NCBI RefSeq assembly: GCF_011752525.1
Contig: NZ_VWXI01000023.1
Span: 1-48,786, forward strand
Reading direction: 5' to 3'
DNA length: 48,786 nt
DNA from: Pantoea sp. Cy-639
Lineage (GTDB): Bacteria; Pseudomonadota; Gammaproteobacteria; Pseudomonadales; Pseudomonadaceae
Made by a program: the position numbers and the translations under genes. Positions 33,031 to 41,257 of this stretch are shown here, piece after piece. Each line of letters starts with the position of its first letter. Within the stretch, counting starts at the first letter, position 1. The notes beneath the pieces were generated by a model. That model was given only the letters and a program-made list of their open reading frames with translations, searched no databases and was not told where the DNA came from.

Positions 33031-33092
33031 TGTAGTGAAAATCTTCAAGCACTACATCTTGTCTGACAATCCTGCTTTTCCTGTCAGGCAAG
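33031..33092. promoter_or_regulatory. Cluster of palindromes upstream of the candidate promoter
   Basis: TGTAGTG (33031-33037) pairs with CACTACA (33050-33056). TTGTCTGACAA (33059-33069) is a perfect odd palindrome of the kind bound by GntR-type regulators. CTTGTCTGACA (33058-33068) also pairs with TGTCAGGCAAG (33082-33092), one G-T pair. They could be operators for a minus-strand transcript or hairpins at the 3' end of ampC. Confidence 0.35.
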
Positions 33093-33173
33093 GCTGTTGT
33101 CGCCGGGCTCGAGCTAATCCGGGCGTTGCCGCGGATTGATCGAAGAGGCCTTGCCGAGCATCAATGACATGCG

Positions 33174-34313
33174 TCAGGGCTCCAGGCTGGAGAGGATCCG
33201 CTGTGCGGCGCGCACGCGGGCTTCGTTGGGGTAGTTGCGGTTGGCCAGCAGGACGATGCCCAGTTGCTTCGACGGCACGAACGCGACATAGGCGCCGAAG
33301 CCATTGGTGGCACCGGTCTTGTTGTACCAGGCGGCAGCTTCGGCGGGCGCCGCGGGGCTCAGCGCCTGAGTTGCCTGGGACTCGCGGATCATGCTCGGGC
33401 TATTGCCGGCCAGCAGGGTGTCGAGCGTCACCGGGTAGGCGTAGCGTTCCCAACCCAGGCCCTGGGTCATGGCGCCGACCTGGAAGTAGCCGCCCTGGGT
33501 GATGGCGATGGCCTTGCGCAGCGCCGGATCGAGGCTATCCGGTTGCAGTTGCAACTGCACATAACGTAGCAGGTCGCTGGCACTGGTCTTGATGCCATAG
33601 GCCTCGTCGGCGTAAGGCCCGGGGCCGACCCGCACCGGCTTGTCGTTGGCGTCGTAGCCCTGGGCGTAGAGGCCACGAGCGTTGGCCGGGACTTCCAGGT
33701 AGGTGTGCTGCAGGCCCAGACGCGGCAGCAGTTGCGTGCGCATCAGCTCGGCGAATGGCCGCTGCTGCGCCCGTGCCGCGAGGTCGCCGAACAGCCCCAG
33801 GCTCGGGTTGGAATAGCAGCGCTGGGTGCCGTGCTCGCTGCGCCGTTGCCAGTGCTGGTAGAAGGCCAGGGTCTGTTGCGGGGTCTTCACCTCGTCAGGG
33901 AACTGCAACGGCAGGCAGTCGCCGCTGTAGGCGCCCAGTTCCAGCACGCTGGCCTCGCCGATCGCGGTGCCGGCCAGGGCGGGCTGGTAGCGGCTGGCTG
34001 GGGCGTTCAGGTCGAGCTTGCCCTCGGCGCTGGCCAGGGCAGCGAGGGTGGCGGTATAGACCTTGCTCACCGAGCCGACCTCGAACAGTGTGTCGCGGGT
34101 CACGGCCTGCTGGTTATGCGTGTTGGCCAGGCCGTAGTTGAAGTAGTGCGACTGGCCGTTGGCGTAGACCGCCACGGCCATGCCGGCGATGCCTTGCTCG
34201 CGCATCAGCGGCTGGATGATGCCGTCGACCGTGGCCTGCAGCTCGGCGGCGGGGAGTTGCGGGGCGGCCAGTGCCAGGGCGCTGGCCAGCAGCAGGGGAA
34301 GAGGGCGTGTCAT
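33174..34313 (-). CDS. ampC: Class C beta-lactamase
   Basis: A 379-residue serine beta-lactamase with signal peptide (LLLASALALAAPQLPAAE). Catalytic motifs: Ser81 and Lys84 in GSVSK, Tyr167 in CYSNPS, and KTG at 332-334. It hydrolyses cephalosporins in the periplasm. The loop that normally reads close to LATYTAGGLPLQFP here reads ELGAYSGDCLPLQFP, with an Asp-Cys pair near the active-site Gln region. Start ATG 34311-34313 has GGA about ten bases upstream. No divergent ampR; instead an AraC-family gene lies 24 bases upstream on the same strand. Confidence 0.95.
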   Translation of the reverse strand: MTRPLPLLLASALALAAPQLPAAELQATVDGIIQPLMREQGIAGMAVAVYANGQSHYFNYGLANTHNQQAVTRDTLFEVGSVSKVYTATLAALASAEGKLDLNAPASRYQPALAGTAIGEASVLELGAYSGDCLPLQFPDEVKTPQQTLAFYQHWQRRSEHGTQRCYSNPSLGLFGDLAARAQQRPFAELMRTQLLPRLGLQHTYLEVPANARGLYAQGYDANDKPVRVGPGPYADEAYGIKTSASDLLRYVQLQLQPDSLDPALRKAIAITQGGYFQVGAMTQGLGWERYAYPVTLDTLLAGNSPSMIRESQATQALSPAAPAEAAAWYNKTGATNGFGAYVAFVPSKQLGIVLLANRNYPNEARVRAAQRILSSLEP

Positions 34314-34337
34314 AAGGTTGTTTTCCTTGTCGCGGGG

Positions 34338-35153
34338 TTAAGGTCGTTGGCGCAGGAACTTGCCGGGTGGCTGGCCGAAGTGTTCGCCGAATGCGGCGCT
34401 GAAGGCCGACAGCGATGCGTAGCCGCAAGCCAGGGCGATGTCGGTCACCCGCTCGCCCCGGCGCAGTGCCGGCAAGGCGCTGAGCAGGCGTACGCGTTGG
34501 CGCCAGAGGCGGAAGGTCAGGCCGGTTTCACGCACGAAGCGCCGGCTCAGGGTCTTTTCCGCCAGCCCCAGGTGCCGCGCCCAGTCCGCCAGGCTGCGCT
34601 CGTCGTCCGGCGCGGTCTGGAGACGGTCGCAGATGCGTCGCAGTTGGCGGTCGTGGGGCAGCGGCAGCAGCAGGGGCGCCTCGCGGGCGCAGGCCAGGCG
34701 ATCGAGCAGTACCTGTACCAGGCGCCCGTCGGCGCCTTCGCGGTCGTATTCTACCGGTAATCCGGCGAAGGTCTGGATCAGCTCGCCAAGCAGGTTGTCG
34801 ACGGCGATCACGCGGCATTGGCCAGCGGGCCAGGGCAGGGCGTCGGGCTCGATGTACAGGCTGCGGATACGGGTATCGGCGTCGCAGCTGACCTGGTGCG
34901 GCACCCGGGCGGCGATCCACACCGCATGCTGTGGCGGCACCAGGTACAGGCCTTCGGCGGTACGGACCCGCAACACCCCCTCGCCTGCATGTGACAACTG
35001 CCCCCAGGGGTGCTGGTGGCGGTAGCCCAGGGCGATGTTCGGCAGGCTGCCGGCCTGGCCGAAAACCGGGCGTGGCAGTCGCCTGAGGGCGTCGAGGCGG
35101 GTCTCGTGGTGTCCGTTGGGCGACACTGGCAGGGGTTCCGGCGTTAGCGACAC
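34338..35153 (-). CDS. AraC-family regulator with N-terminal cupin
   Basis: A 271-residue regulator. The N-terminal cupin-like sensor contains YRHQHPWGQLSHAGEGVLRV and VPPQHAVWIAARVPHQV, as in NimR-type proteins. The C-terminal HTH_18 has LADWARHLGLAEKTLSRRF and VTDIALACGYASLSAFSAAF. It begins with GTG at 35151-35153; no ATG is available near the N-terminus. It lies just before ampC on the same strand and 53 bases from the divergent bile acid:sodium symporter-family gene, so it may control one or both. Confidence 0.85.
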   Translation of the reverse strand: MSLTPEPLPVSPNGHHETRLDALRRLPRPVFGQAGSLPNIALGYRHQHPWGQLSHAGEGVLRVRTAEGLYLVPPQHAVWIAARVPHQVSCDADTRIRSLYIEPDALPWPAGQCRVIAVDNLLGELIQTFAGLPVEYDREGADGRLVQVLLDRLACAREAPLLLPLPHDRQLRRICDRLQTAPDDERSLADWARHLGLAEKTLSRRFVRETGLTFRLWRQRVRLLSALPALRRGERVTDIALACGYASLSAFSAAFGEHFGQPPGKFLRQRP

Positions 35154-35206
35154 AAGGGGGCAGACCTTATCGTCCAGGCTTGCACAATGACAAGACGGAA
35201 TCTGTG

Positions 35207-36199
35207 ATGAAATATTTGCGCATGCTGTTCGACAACTTCACCCTGGCTCTGCTCGGGGTGGTGTTCATCGCCACCGTGCTGCCGTGCTCCGGCGAGGGCG
35301 CGCTGGTGTTCGGCTGGCTGACCAACTTGGCCATCGGCCTGCTGTTCTTCCTGCATGGTGCCAAGCTGTCGCGCGAGGCGATCATCGCCGGGGCCGGTCA
35401 CTGGCGCCTGCACCTGCTGGTGTTCTCCTGCACCTTCGTGCTGTTCCCGCTGCTGGGCCTGGCGTTCAAGCCGTTGTTCGTGCCGCTGGTGGGCAACGAG
35501 CTGTACCTGGGTGTGCTCTACCTGTGCGCGCTGCCGGCCACGGTGCAGTCGGCCATCGCCTTCACCTCGCTGGCCCGCGGCAACGTGCCGGCGGCGATCT
35601 GCAGCGCCGCGGCCTCGAGCCTGCTGGGGATCTTCCTCACCCCGGTGCTGGTGATGCTGTTGCTGGGCGCATCCGGCGACACCGGTTCGGGGCTGGACGC
35701 GGTGCTCAAGATCACCTTGCAACTGCTGGTGCCGTTCGTGGCGGGGCAGGTCGCCCGCCGCTGGATCGGCAACTGGGTCAAGCGCAATGCGCGCTGGCTG
35801 AAGGTGGTCGATCAGGGTTCGATCCTGCTGGTGGTCTATACCGCGTTCAGCGAGGCGGTGGTCACCGGCTTGTGGCATACCGTCTCGGCGCCGCACCTGG
35901 CCGGGCTGTTCGCCGTGTGCGGGATCCTGCTGGCGGTGGTGCTGCTGGGGACGCGCTTGCTCGGGCGGGTGCTGGGCTTCAGTGTCGAGGACCGCATCAC
36001 CATCCTGTTCGCCGGTTCGAAGAAGAGCCTGGCCACCGGCGTGCCGATGGCGCAGGTGCTGTTCGTCGGCGGCGGGATCGGCGCGATGATCCTGCCGCTG
36101 ATGCTGTTCCACCAGATCCAGCTGATGGTCTGCGCGGTGCTGGCGCAGCGCTATGCGGCGCGGGAGGAGCAGGGCGAACAGGCGTCCGCCGCCTCCTGA
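35207..36199 (+). CDS. Bile acid:sodium symporter (BASS/SBF-like) family transporter
   Basis: A 330-residue membrane protein of the SBF-like (YfeH-type) family, with about nine to ten helices. Characteristic parts: FFLHGAKLSREAIIAGAGHW, CALPATVQSAIAFTSLARGN, and FAGSKKSLATGVPMAQVLF, which corresponds to the crossover region. The ATG at 35207 with GGA seven bases upstream is favoured over a TTG nine codons earlier. Natural substrates of these bacterial proteins are mostly unknown; bile acids are unlikely. Divergent from the AraC regulator and convergent with the acyl-CoA dehydrogenase. Confidence 0.87.
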   Translation: MKYLRMLFDNFTLALLGVVFIATVLPCSGEGALVFGWLTNLAIGLLFFLHGAKLSREAIIAGAGHWRLHLLVFSCTFVLFPLLGLAFKPLFVPLVGNELYLGVLYLCALPATVQSAIAFTSLARGNVPAAICSAAASSLLGIFLTPVLVMLLLGASGDTGSGLDAVLKITLQLLVPFVAGQVARRWIGNWVKRNARWLKVVDQGSILLVVYTAFSEAVVTGLWHTVSAPHLAGLFAVCGILLAVVLLGTRLLGRVLGFSVEDRITILFAGSKKSLATGVPMAQVLFVGGGIGAMILPLMLFHQIQLMVCAVLAQRYAAREEQGEQASAAS

Positions 36200-36203
36200 A
36201 ACC

Positions 36204-37973
36204 TCAGAACTGCTCCGCGTCCATGCCGTACAGGCTGGCGCTGCCGGCGCGGATCGTCGCCTCCAGGGCCAGGCTGCGCGGCAGCACGCGCTGGAAATAG
36301 AACGCGGCGCAGGCCAGCTTGGCGTCGTGGAAGGCCGGGTCCTGGTCGCGCCGCTGGTGTGAGGCCGCGGCCATGCGCGCCCACATGTAGGCGTACAGGG
36401 TCAGGCCGAACAGGTGCAGGTACTCCACCGCCGAGGCGCTGACCAGGTTGGCGTCCTGGCTGACCCGGGCTTGCAGCCACTGGCTGACCTGCTCCAGGCG
36501 TACCAGTGCAGCCAGCAGCGTCTCGCGGTACAGCGGCGCGTCGACACAGAGCCCGCGGATCTCGGCGGCCAGCCCGGCGAGGGCTTGGCCGCCGTCGGCC
36601 AGCACCTTGCGCCCGAGCAGGTCGAGGGCCTGGATGCCGTTGGTGCCTTCGTAGATCTGCGCGATACGCACGTCGCGCACGCGTTGTTCCTGGCCCCATT
36701 CGCGAATGTAGCCGTGGCCGCCGAAGACTTGCTGGCCGAGCACGCAGCTCTCCAGGCCGTTGTCGGTGAAGAACGCCTTGGCCACCGGGGTCAGCAGCGC
36801 CACCAGGCGCTGGGCGCGTTCGCGCTCGCCGGCGTCCTCGGCGTAGCGGGCCAGGTCCAGGTGCTGACCGACATACACGGCAAAGGCGCGACCGCCTTCG
36901 GTGAGGCTGCGCATGGTCAGCAGCATGCGCCGCACATCGCCGTGCACGATGATTGGGTCGGCGAGCCGCCGTACGTCGCCGGTGCCCGTGGCGGCGCGAC
37001 TCTGCAGGCGTTGGTTGGCATAGCGCGCGGCGCTCTGGTACGAGGCTTCGGCGCAGCCGACACCCTGCAGGCCGATGGACAGGCGTTCGTAGTTCATCAT
37101 GGTGAACATCGCCGCCAGGCCCTTGTTCGCCTCGCCCACCAGGTAGCCTTCGGCGGCGTCGAAGTTCATCACGCAGGTAGCCGAGGCCTTGATCCCCATC
37201 TTGTGTTCCAGCGAGCCACAGTGCGCGCCGTTGCGCGCGCCCAGCCGGCCATCGGCCTCGACTCGCCACTTGGGCACCAGGAACAGCGAGATGCCCTTGG
37301 GCCCGGCAGGGGCGTCGGGCAGGCGGGCCAGCACCAGGTGGACGATGTTCTCGGTCAGGTCCTGCTCGCCGCCGGTGATGAAGATCTTGCTGCCACTGAT
37401 GCGGTAGCTGCCGTCGGCCTGGGGCTCGGCGCGGGTGCGGATCAGGCCCAGGTCGGTGCCGGCGTGAGGCTCGGTCAGGCACATGGTGCCGGCCCAGCGC
37501 CCTGCATACAGCGGCGCCAGGTAAGTGGCCTTGAGTGCGTCGCTGGCATGGGCGTCGATGGCCAGGCAACTGCCGGCGCTGAGCGCCGAATAGAGGGCGA
37601 AGCTGCTGTCGGCGGCGTAGAGCATTTCTTCGAACAGCACCGCGAGCATCTTCGGCATGCCCAGGCCGCCATGCTCGGGGTTGCCGCCCAGGCCGACCCA
37701 GCCGCCGTCGCGGTAGGTGCGCCAGGCCTCGCGGAAGCCGTCGGGGGTGCGCACCTGGCCGTTGTCGAAGCTGACGCCTTGCTCGTCGCCGTTGCGGCTG
37801 AGCGGGGCGATCAACTGGTGGGTGAGCCTGGCGGCCTCCTCGAGGATGGCGTCGGCGGTGTCGGCGTCGACTCGCTCGGCCAGCGCCGGCAGGCGGGCCC
37901 ACAGGGCGGGGCCGTCGAAGACCTCATGGAGGACGAAATGCATGTCGCGCAGTGGGGCGTTGTAGTGGTTCAT
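36204..37973 (-). CDS. Acyl-CoA dehydrogenase, long DmdC-like type
   Basis: A 589-residue flavoprotein, longer than standard acyl-CoA dehydrogenases (about 380 residues), with the extra N- and C-terminal domains of the DmdC/FadE-like group. FAD/substrate motifs: CLTEPHAGTDLGLIRTRAE and ISGSKIFITGGEQDLTE; the catalytic Glu is probably in QIYEGTNGIQALDLLGRK. It introduces a 2,3 double bond into an acyl-CoA. ATG 37971-37973 (MNHYNAPLRDMHF) has GAG upstream. Follows the acyl-CoA ligase gene by 69 bases, with a hairpin between. With DmdB-like ligase upstream, 3-methylmercaptopropionyl-CoA is one candidate substrate. Confidence 0.9.
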   Translation of the reverse strand: MNHYNAPLRDMHFVLHEVFDGPALWARLPALAERVDADTADAILEEAARLTHQLIAPLSRNGDEQGVSFDNGQVRTPDGFREAWRTYRDGGWVGLGGNPEHGGLGMPKMLAVLFEEMLYAADSSFALYSALSAGSCLAIDAHASDALKATYLAPLYAGRWAGTMCLTEPHAGTDLGLIRTRAEPQADGSYRISGSKIFITGGEQDLTENIVHLVLARLPDAPAGPKGISLFLVPKWRVEADGRLGARNGAHCGSLEHKMGIKASATCVMNFDAAEGYLVGEANKGLAAMFTMMNYERLSIGLQGVGCAEASYQSAARYANQRLQSRAATGTGDVRRLADPIIVHGDVRRMLLTMRSLTEGGRAFAVYVGQHLDLARYAEDAGERERAQRLVALLTPVAKAFFTDNGLESCVLGQQVFGGHGYIREWGQEQRVRDVRIAQIYEGTNGIQALDLLGRKVLADGGQALAGLAAEIRGLCVDAPLYRETLLAALVRLEQVSQWLQARVSQDANLVSASAVEYLHLFGLTLYAYMWARMAAASHQRRDQDPAFHDAKLACAAFYFQRVLPRSLALEATIRAGSASLYGMDAEQF

Positions 37974-38001
37974 CGGTGTCTCGAGTCGGGTCATCGGGCG
38001 A

Positions 38002-38026
38002 CAGGCGCCGGCGAGGCCGGCACCTG
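38002..38026. repeat. Hairpin between the ligase and dehydrogenase genes
   Basis: CAGG-c-GCCGGC, loop GAG, GCCGGC-a-CCTG: two paired segments with one internal mismatch. Inside a probable operon it may adjust the relative mRNA levels of the two genes. Confidence 0.5.
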
Positions 38027-38042
38027 CAAGGACAGGGCGGGG

Positions 38043-39665
38043 TCAGAGAGCCCGGGCGCGGTCGCGCAGGACGTATTTCTGGATCTTGCCGGTGCTGGTC
38101 TTGGGCAGTTCGCCGAACACCACGGTCCTGGGCACCTTGAAACCAGCCAGGTGTTCGCGGCACCAGGCGACGATCTCGCCCTCGCGGGTGGCGCCATGGC
38201 CGGTCTTGAGGGCGACGAAGGCGCAGGGCGTCTCGCCCCACTTGTCGTCGGGGCGCGCCACCACCGCGGCCTCGAGCACGGCCGGGTGCTTGTAGAGGGT
38301 GTCCTCGACCTCGATGGTGGAGATGTTCTCGCCGCCGGAAATGATGATGTCCTTGAGCCGGTCCTTGATCTCGACATAGCCGTCGGCATGCCACACCGCC
38401 AGGTCGCCGGTATGGAACCAGCCACCGCGGAAGGCCTCGGCGGTGGCCTCGGGGTTCTTCAGGTAGCCCTTCATCACCGTGTTGCCGCGCATGAATATCT
38501 CGCCCAGGGTGTTGCCGTCGCGGGGGACCGGCTCGAGGGTCTGCGGATCGCCGACCATCAGGCCGTCGAGGGTCGGGTAGCGCACCCCCTGGCGTGACTT
38601 GATCCGGGCGCGCTCATCCAGCGACAGGGTGTCCCATTCTTCGTGCCAGGCGCAGACCGTGACCGGCCCGTAGACCTCGGTCAGGCCGTAGGTGTGGGTG
38701 ATGTGGATGCCCATTTCCTCCACCGCGCCGATCACCTTGGCCGGTGGCGCGGCGCCGGCGACCATGGCCTGGACCGGGTGGCCGATGGCTGCCTTGGCGC
38801 TATCGGGCATGTTGACCAGGGCATTGAGCACGATCGGCGCGCCACACAGGTGGCTGACCCGATGCTCGCGGATCAGGGTGAGGATCTTCTGCGGGTCGAC
38901 CCGGCGCAGGAACACATGGGTGCCGGCCAGGGCAGTGACGGTCCAGGGGTAGCACCAGCCGTTGCAATGGAACATCGGCAAGGTCCACAGGTACACCGGA
39001 CGGTGGCCCATGGCCCAGGTCATCTGGTTGCCCAGGGCGTTGAGGTAGGCGCCGCGGTGGTGGTAGACCACCCCCTTGGGGTTGCCGGTGGTGCCGGAGG
39101 TGTAGTTGAGCGAGATCGCCTGCCACTCGTCATCCGGCCATTCCCAGGCGAACGCGGGATCGCCTTCGGCGAGCAGCGCTTCGTAGTCCAGGTCGCTGAC
39201 CGGCTGGCCCTCGCCATACTCCGGGTCGTCGACGTCGATCACCAGCGGCGGGTGTTCGAGCAGGGCCAGGGCGTCGCCGATCACCTGGTGGAACTCGCGG
39301 TCGCCGATCAGCACCTTGGCCTCGCCATGGCGCAGCATGAAGGCGATGGCCTCGGCGTCCAGACGCACGTTGAGGGTGTTGAGCACCGCGCCGATCATCG
39401 GCACGCCGAAGTGCGCCTCGAGCATCGCCGGGATGTTCGGCAGCATCACCGCCACCGTGTCGCCGCGGCCGATGCCACGGCCTTGCAGGGCGCTGGCCAG
39501 GCGCCGGCAGCGGGCGTAGGTCTGTTGCCAGTCGCGGCGGATGGCACCGTGGATCACGGCCGGGTACTGGCCGTACACTGCGGCGGTGCGTTCGATGAAA
39601 CTGAGCGGGGTGAGCGCGACGTGGTTGACGGGGGCGGGCATCAGGCCCTGGGAGAAGATCGACAT
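38043..39665 (-). CDS. Acyl-CoA ligase (AMP-binding), DmdB-like
   Basis: A 540-residue adenylate-forming enzyme. The phosphate loop is YTSGTTGNPKG (188-198), followed by TYGLTEVYGP and GWFHTGDLAVWHADGYVEIK, and the C-terminal catalytic Lys527 in TSTGKIQK. The opening MSIFSQGLMPAPVNHVALTP resembles medium-chain/methylmercaptopropionate-CoA ligases (DmdB group). It activates a carboxylic acid to its CoA ester. ATG 39663-39665 has AGGA upstream. First gene of an operon with the DmdC-like dehydrogenase; divergent from a PAS kinase/FixJ pair that probably controls it. Confidence 0.9.
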   Translation of the reverse strand: MSIFSQGLMPAPVNHVALTPLSFIERTAAVYGQYPAVIHGAIRRDWQQTYARCRRLASALQGRGIGRGDTVAVMLPNIPAMLEAHFGVPMIGAVLNTLNVRLDAEAIAFMLRHGEAKVLIGDREFHQVIGDALALLEHPPLVIDVDDPEYGEGQPVSDLDYEALLAEGDPAFAWEWPDDEWQAISLNYTSGTTGNPKGVVYHHRGAYLNALGNQMTWAMGHRPVYLWTLPMFHCNGWCYPWTVTALAGTHVFLRRVDPQKILTLIREHRVSHLCGAPIVLNALVNMPDSAKAAIGHPVQAMVAGAAPPAKVIGAVEEMGIHITHTYGLTEVYGPVTVCAWHEEWDTLSLDERARIKSRQGVRYPTLDGLMVGDPQTLEPVPRDGNTLGEIFMRGNTVMKGYLKNPEATAEAFRGGWFHTGDLAVWHADGYVEIKDRLKDIIISGGENISTIEVEDTLYKHPAVLEAAVVARPDDKWGETPCAFVALKTGHGATREGEIVAWCREHLAGFKVPRTVVFGELPKTSTGKIQKYVLRDRARAL

Positions 39666-39815
39666 GCGCGGGTCCTGTAGGGGAGGTGGGCGCACCTTGT
39701 GCGCATGACCCCCCGGTGGCTGATTGTTAGCTCTGATCAGGGTGTGGGAGGGCCAGGCCTCCCTGTCGCTTTTTTACGCGAGCCGTTATCGTATATGGAA
39801 GATCGACTATAGCAA

Positions 39816-39833
39816 TATAGTAAAACTACTATA
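39816..39833. promoter_or_regulatory. AT-rich palindrome between the ligase and kinase genes
   Basis: TATAGTA, loop AAAC, TACTATA is a perfect 7-base inverted repeat in an unusually AT-rich stretch (about 39780-39845), 18 bases before the kinase start. It probably overlaps the kinase promoter and may be an operator, for example for the adjacent FixJ-type regulator. Confidence 0.45.
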
Positions 39834-39850
39834 AGAAAGGCGTTTATAAC

Positions 39851-41257
39851 GTGGACACCCCTTGTTCCCCTTTGCTGGCCCTGGACCCGCAACCCAGTGT
39901 GTTGCTGGGGAGCGATGCCCGGCCCCGGCAGCTCAATCGCGCCTTGCAGGCGCTGGTGGCCGAGGGTCCGGCGCTGGCTGCCTGGTTGCCGGCCAACCAT
40001 GTCGCGCTGGTGCGTGCGTGCCTGCGCCAGGGCCGGGCGATCGACGAGGTCGAGGCTGAGGTTGGCGAGCGCATCCTGCTCTGGACCTTCATTCCGGACG
40101 ATGCGCGCCAGCAGGTGCTGGCCCGCTGCCGCGACGCCAGCGAGGAGCGCCACGGTACCCGCGAGGCCAGCCGTGCCCGGCGCCTGTACCGGCTGATCAC
40201 CGAGAACACCACCGACCTGATTTCCCGACACAGCCCGGACGGGCGCTTTCTCGACGCCACGCCTGCCGCTTTTCGCCTGCTCGGCGTCTGGCCCGAGCAA
40301 CTGCGCGGTACCGGCGTGCGCGCCTTGCTGCACCCGGCCGAGCGACGTCAGACGCTGTTGCAGGCAGGGGCCGCGCTGGAAGAGGACGGCTACCACACCA
40401 TGACCTGTCGCCTGCGCCATGCCGATGGCCGTTACCGCTGGTTCGAGATCGCCTGCCGGGCAATCCGCGAGACCTACACCGGCGCGGTGGTGGAGGTGGT
40501 CGCGGTCTCGCGGGACATCACCTTGCGCATCGAAGCCCAGGAGAACCTGGCCCACAGCGCCCGGGTCGCGACCCTGGGCGAGTTGGCCTCGGGCATTGCC
40601 CACGAGATCAACCAGCCCTTGGCGGCGGTGCTCAACTACAGCAACGCCAGCCTGCGTTACCTGGACAACCTGGACCGCGACCCCCAGGCCCGCGAGCGGG
40701 TCGGGCAGGGGCTACGGCGCATCAACGCCCAGGCGACCCACGCCGCCGAGGTGATCCGCCGGTTGCGCGCCTTCTTGCGCAAGGGGCCGCGCCACTTGCA
40801 GGCGTTGGACATCGCCGAGGTGGCGGGCGAGGCGCTGCGCCTGTGCGCCTGGGAGGCCGGCGAAGCGCAGGTGCGCATCGAGCAGCGCCTGGGCGCGCAA
40901 CTGCCGAGGGTGCACGCTGACCGGGTGCTGCTCGAACAGGTGCTGCTCAACTTGCTGCGCAATGCCATCGACGCCAATCGCGAGCGGCACGCCGGGCGGC
41001 CGTCGCGTATCCTGCTGTGCGCCGCGCGCCAGGACGACGGCCTGCGGGTGGAGGTGCGCGACCAGGGGCCGGGGGTGGCCGCCGAGCGGCTTGAAGCGAT
41101 ATTCACCCCGTTCAGTACCAGCAAGGCCGATGGCCTGGGGCTGGGACTGAGCATGAGCCGCAGCATCGTCGAGGGCTTTGGCGGCAGCCTGTGGGCGCGC
41201 GCGGGGGACGAGGGCGGGCTGGTGCTGTGCTGCCGGCTGGCGGTGAACCGGACATGA
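39851..41257 (+). CDS. PAS-domain sensor histidine kinase
   Basis: A 468-residue kinase without clear membrane helices. A PAS domain (about residues 110-230) contains ENTTDLISRHSPDGRFLDAT and a PAC-like end VAVSRDITLRIEAQENL. The phospho-acceptor His251 lies in ELASGIAHEINQPLAAVLNY; the ATP domain has LLRNAIDANRE and GLGLGLSMSRSIVEGFGG. Begins with GTG at 39851, AAAGG upstream. It resembles FixL/TodS-like soluble or DctS-type kinases. Its stop overlaps the FixJ-type gene. The ligand may relate to the acid activated by the divergent ligase. Confidence 0.92.
   Translation: MDTPCSPLLALDPQPSVLLGSDARPRQLNRALQALVAEGPALAAWLPANHVALVRACLRQGRAIDEVEAEVGERILLWTFIPDDARQQVLARCRDASEERHGTREASRARRLYRLITENTTDLISRHSPDGRFLDATPAAFRLLGVWPEQLRGTGVRALLHPAERRQTLLQAGAALEEDGYHTMTCRLRHADGRYRWFEIACRAIRETYTGAVVEVVAVSRDITLRIEAQENLAHSARVATLGELASGIAHEINQPLAAVLNYSNASLRYLDNLDRDPQARERVGQGLRRINAQATHAAEVIRRLRAFLRKGPRHLQALDIAEVAGEALRLCAWEAGEAQVRIEQRLGAQLPRVHADRVLLEQVLLNLLRNAIDANRERHAGRPSRILLCAARQDDGLRVEVRDQGPGVAAERLEAIFTPFSTSKADGLGLGLSMSRSIVEGFGGSLWARAGDEGGLVLCCRLAVNRT

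Noticed and set aside
32863..33048. 61-codon minus-strand frame in the hairpin-rich gap
   Set aside because: Starts with TTG, has no Shine-Dalgarno, and its length is explained by the palindromic stems; an RNA or leader is more likely.
36414..38597. 727-codon plus-strand frame opposite the acyl-CoA dehydrogenase and ligase
   Set aside because: Shadow frame of two clear enzymes; composition is repetitive and no ribosome binding site or motif supports it.
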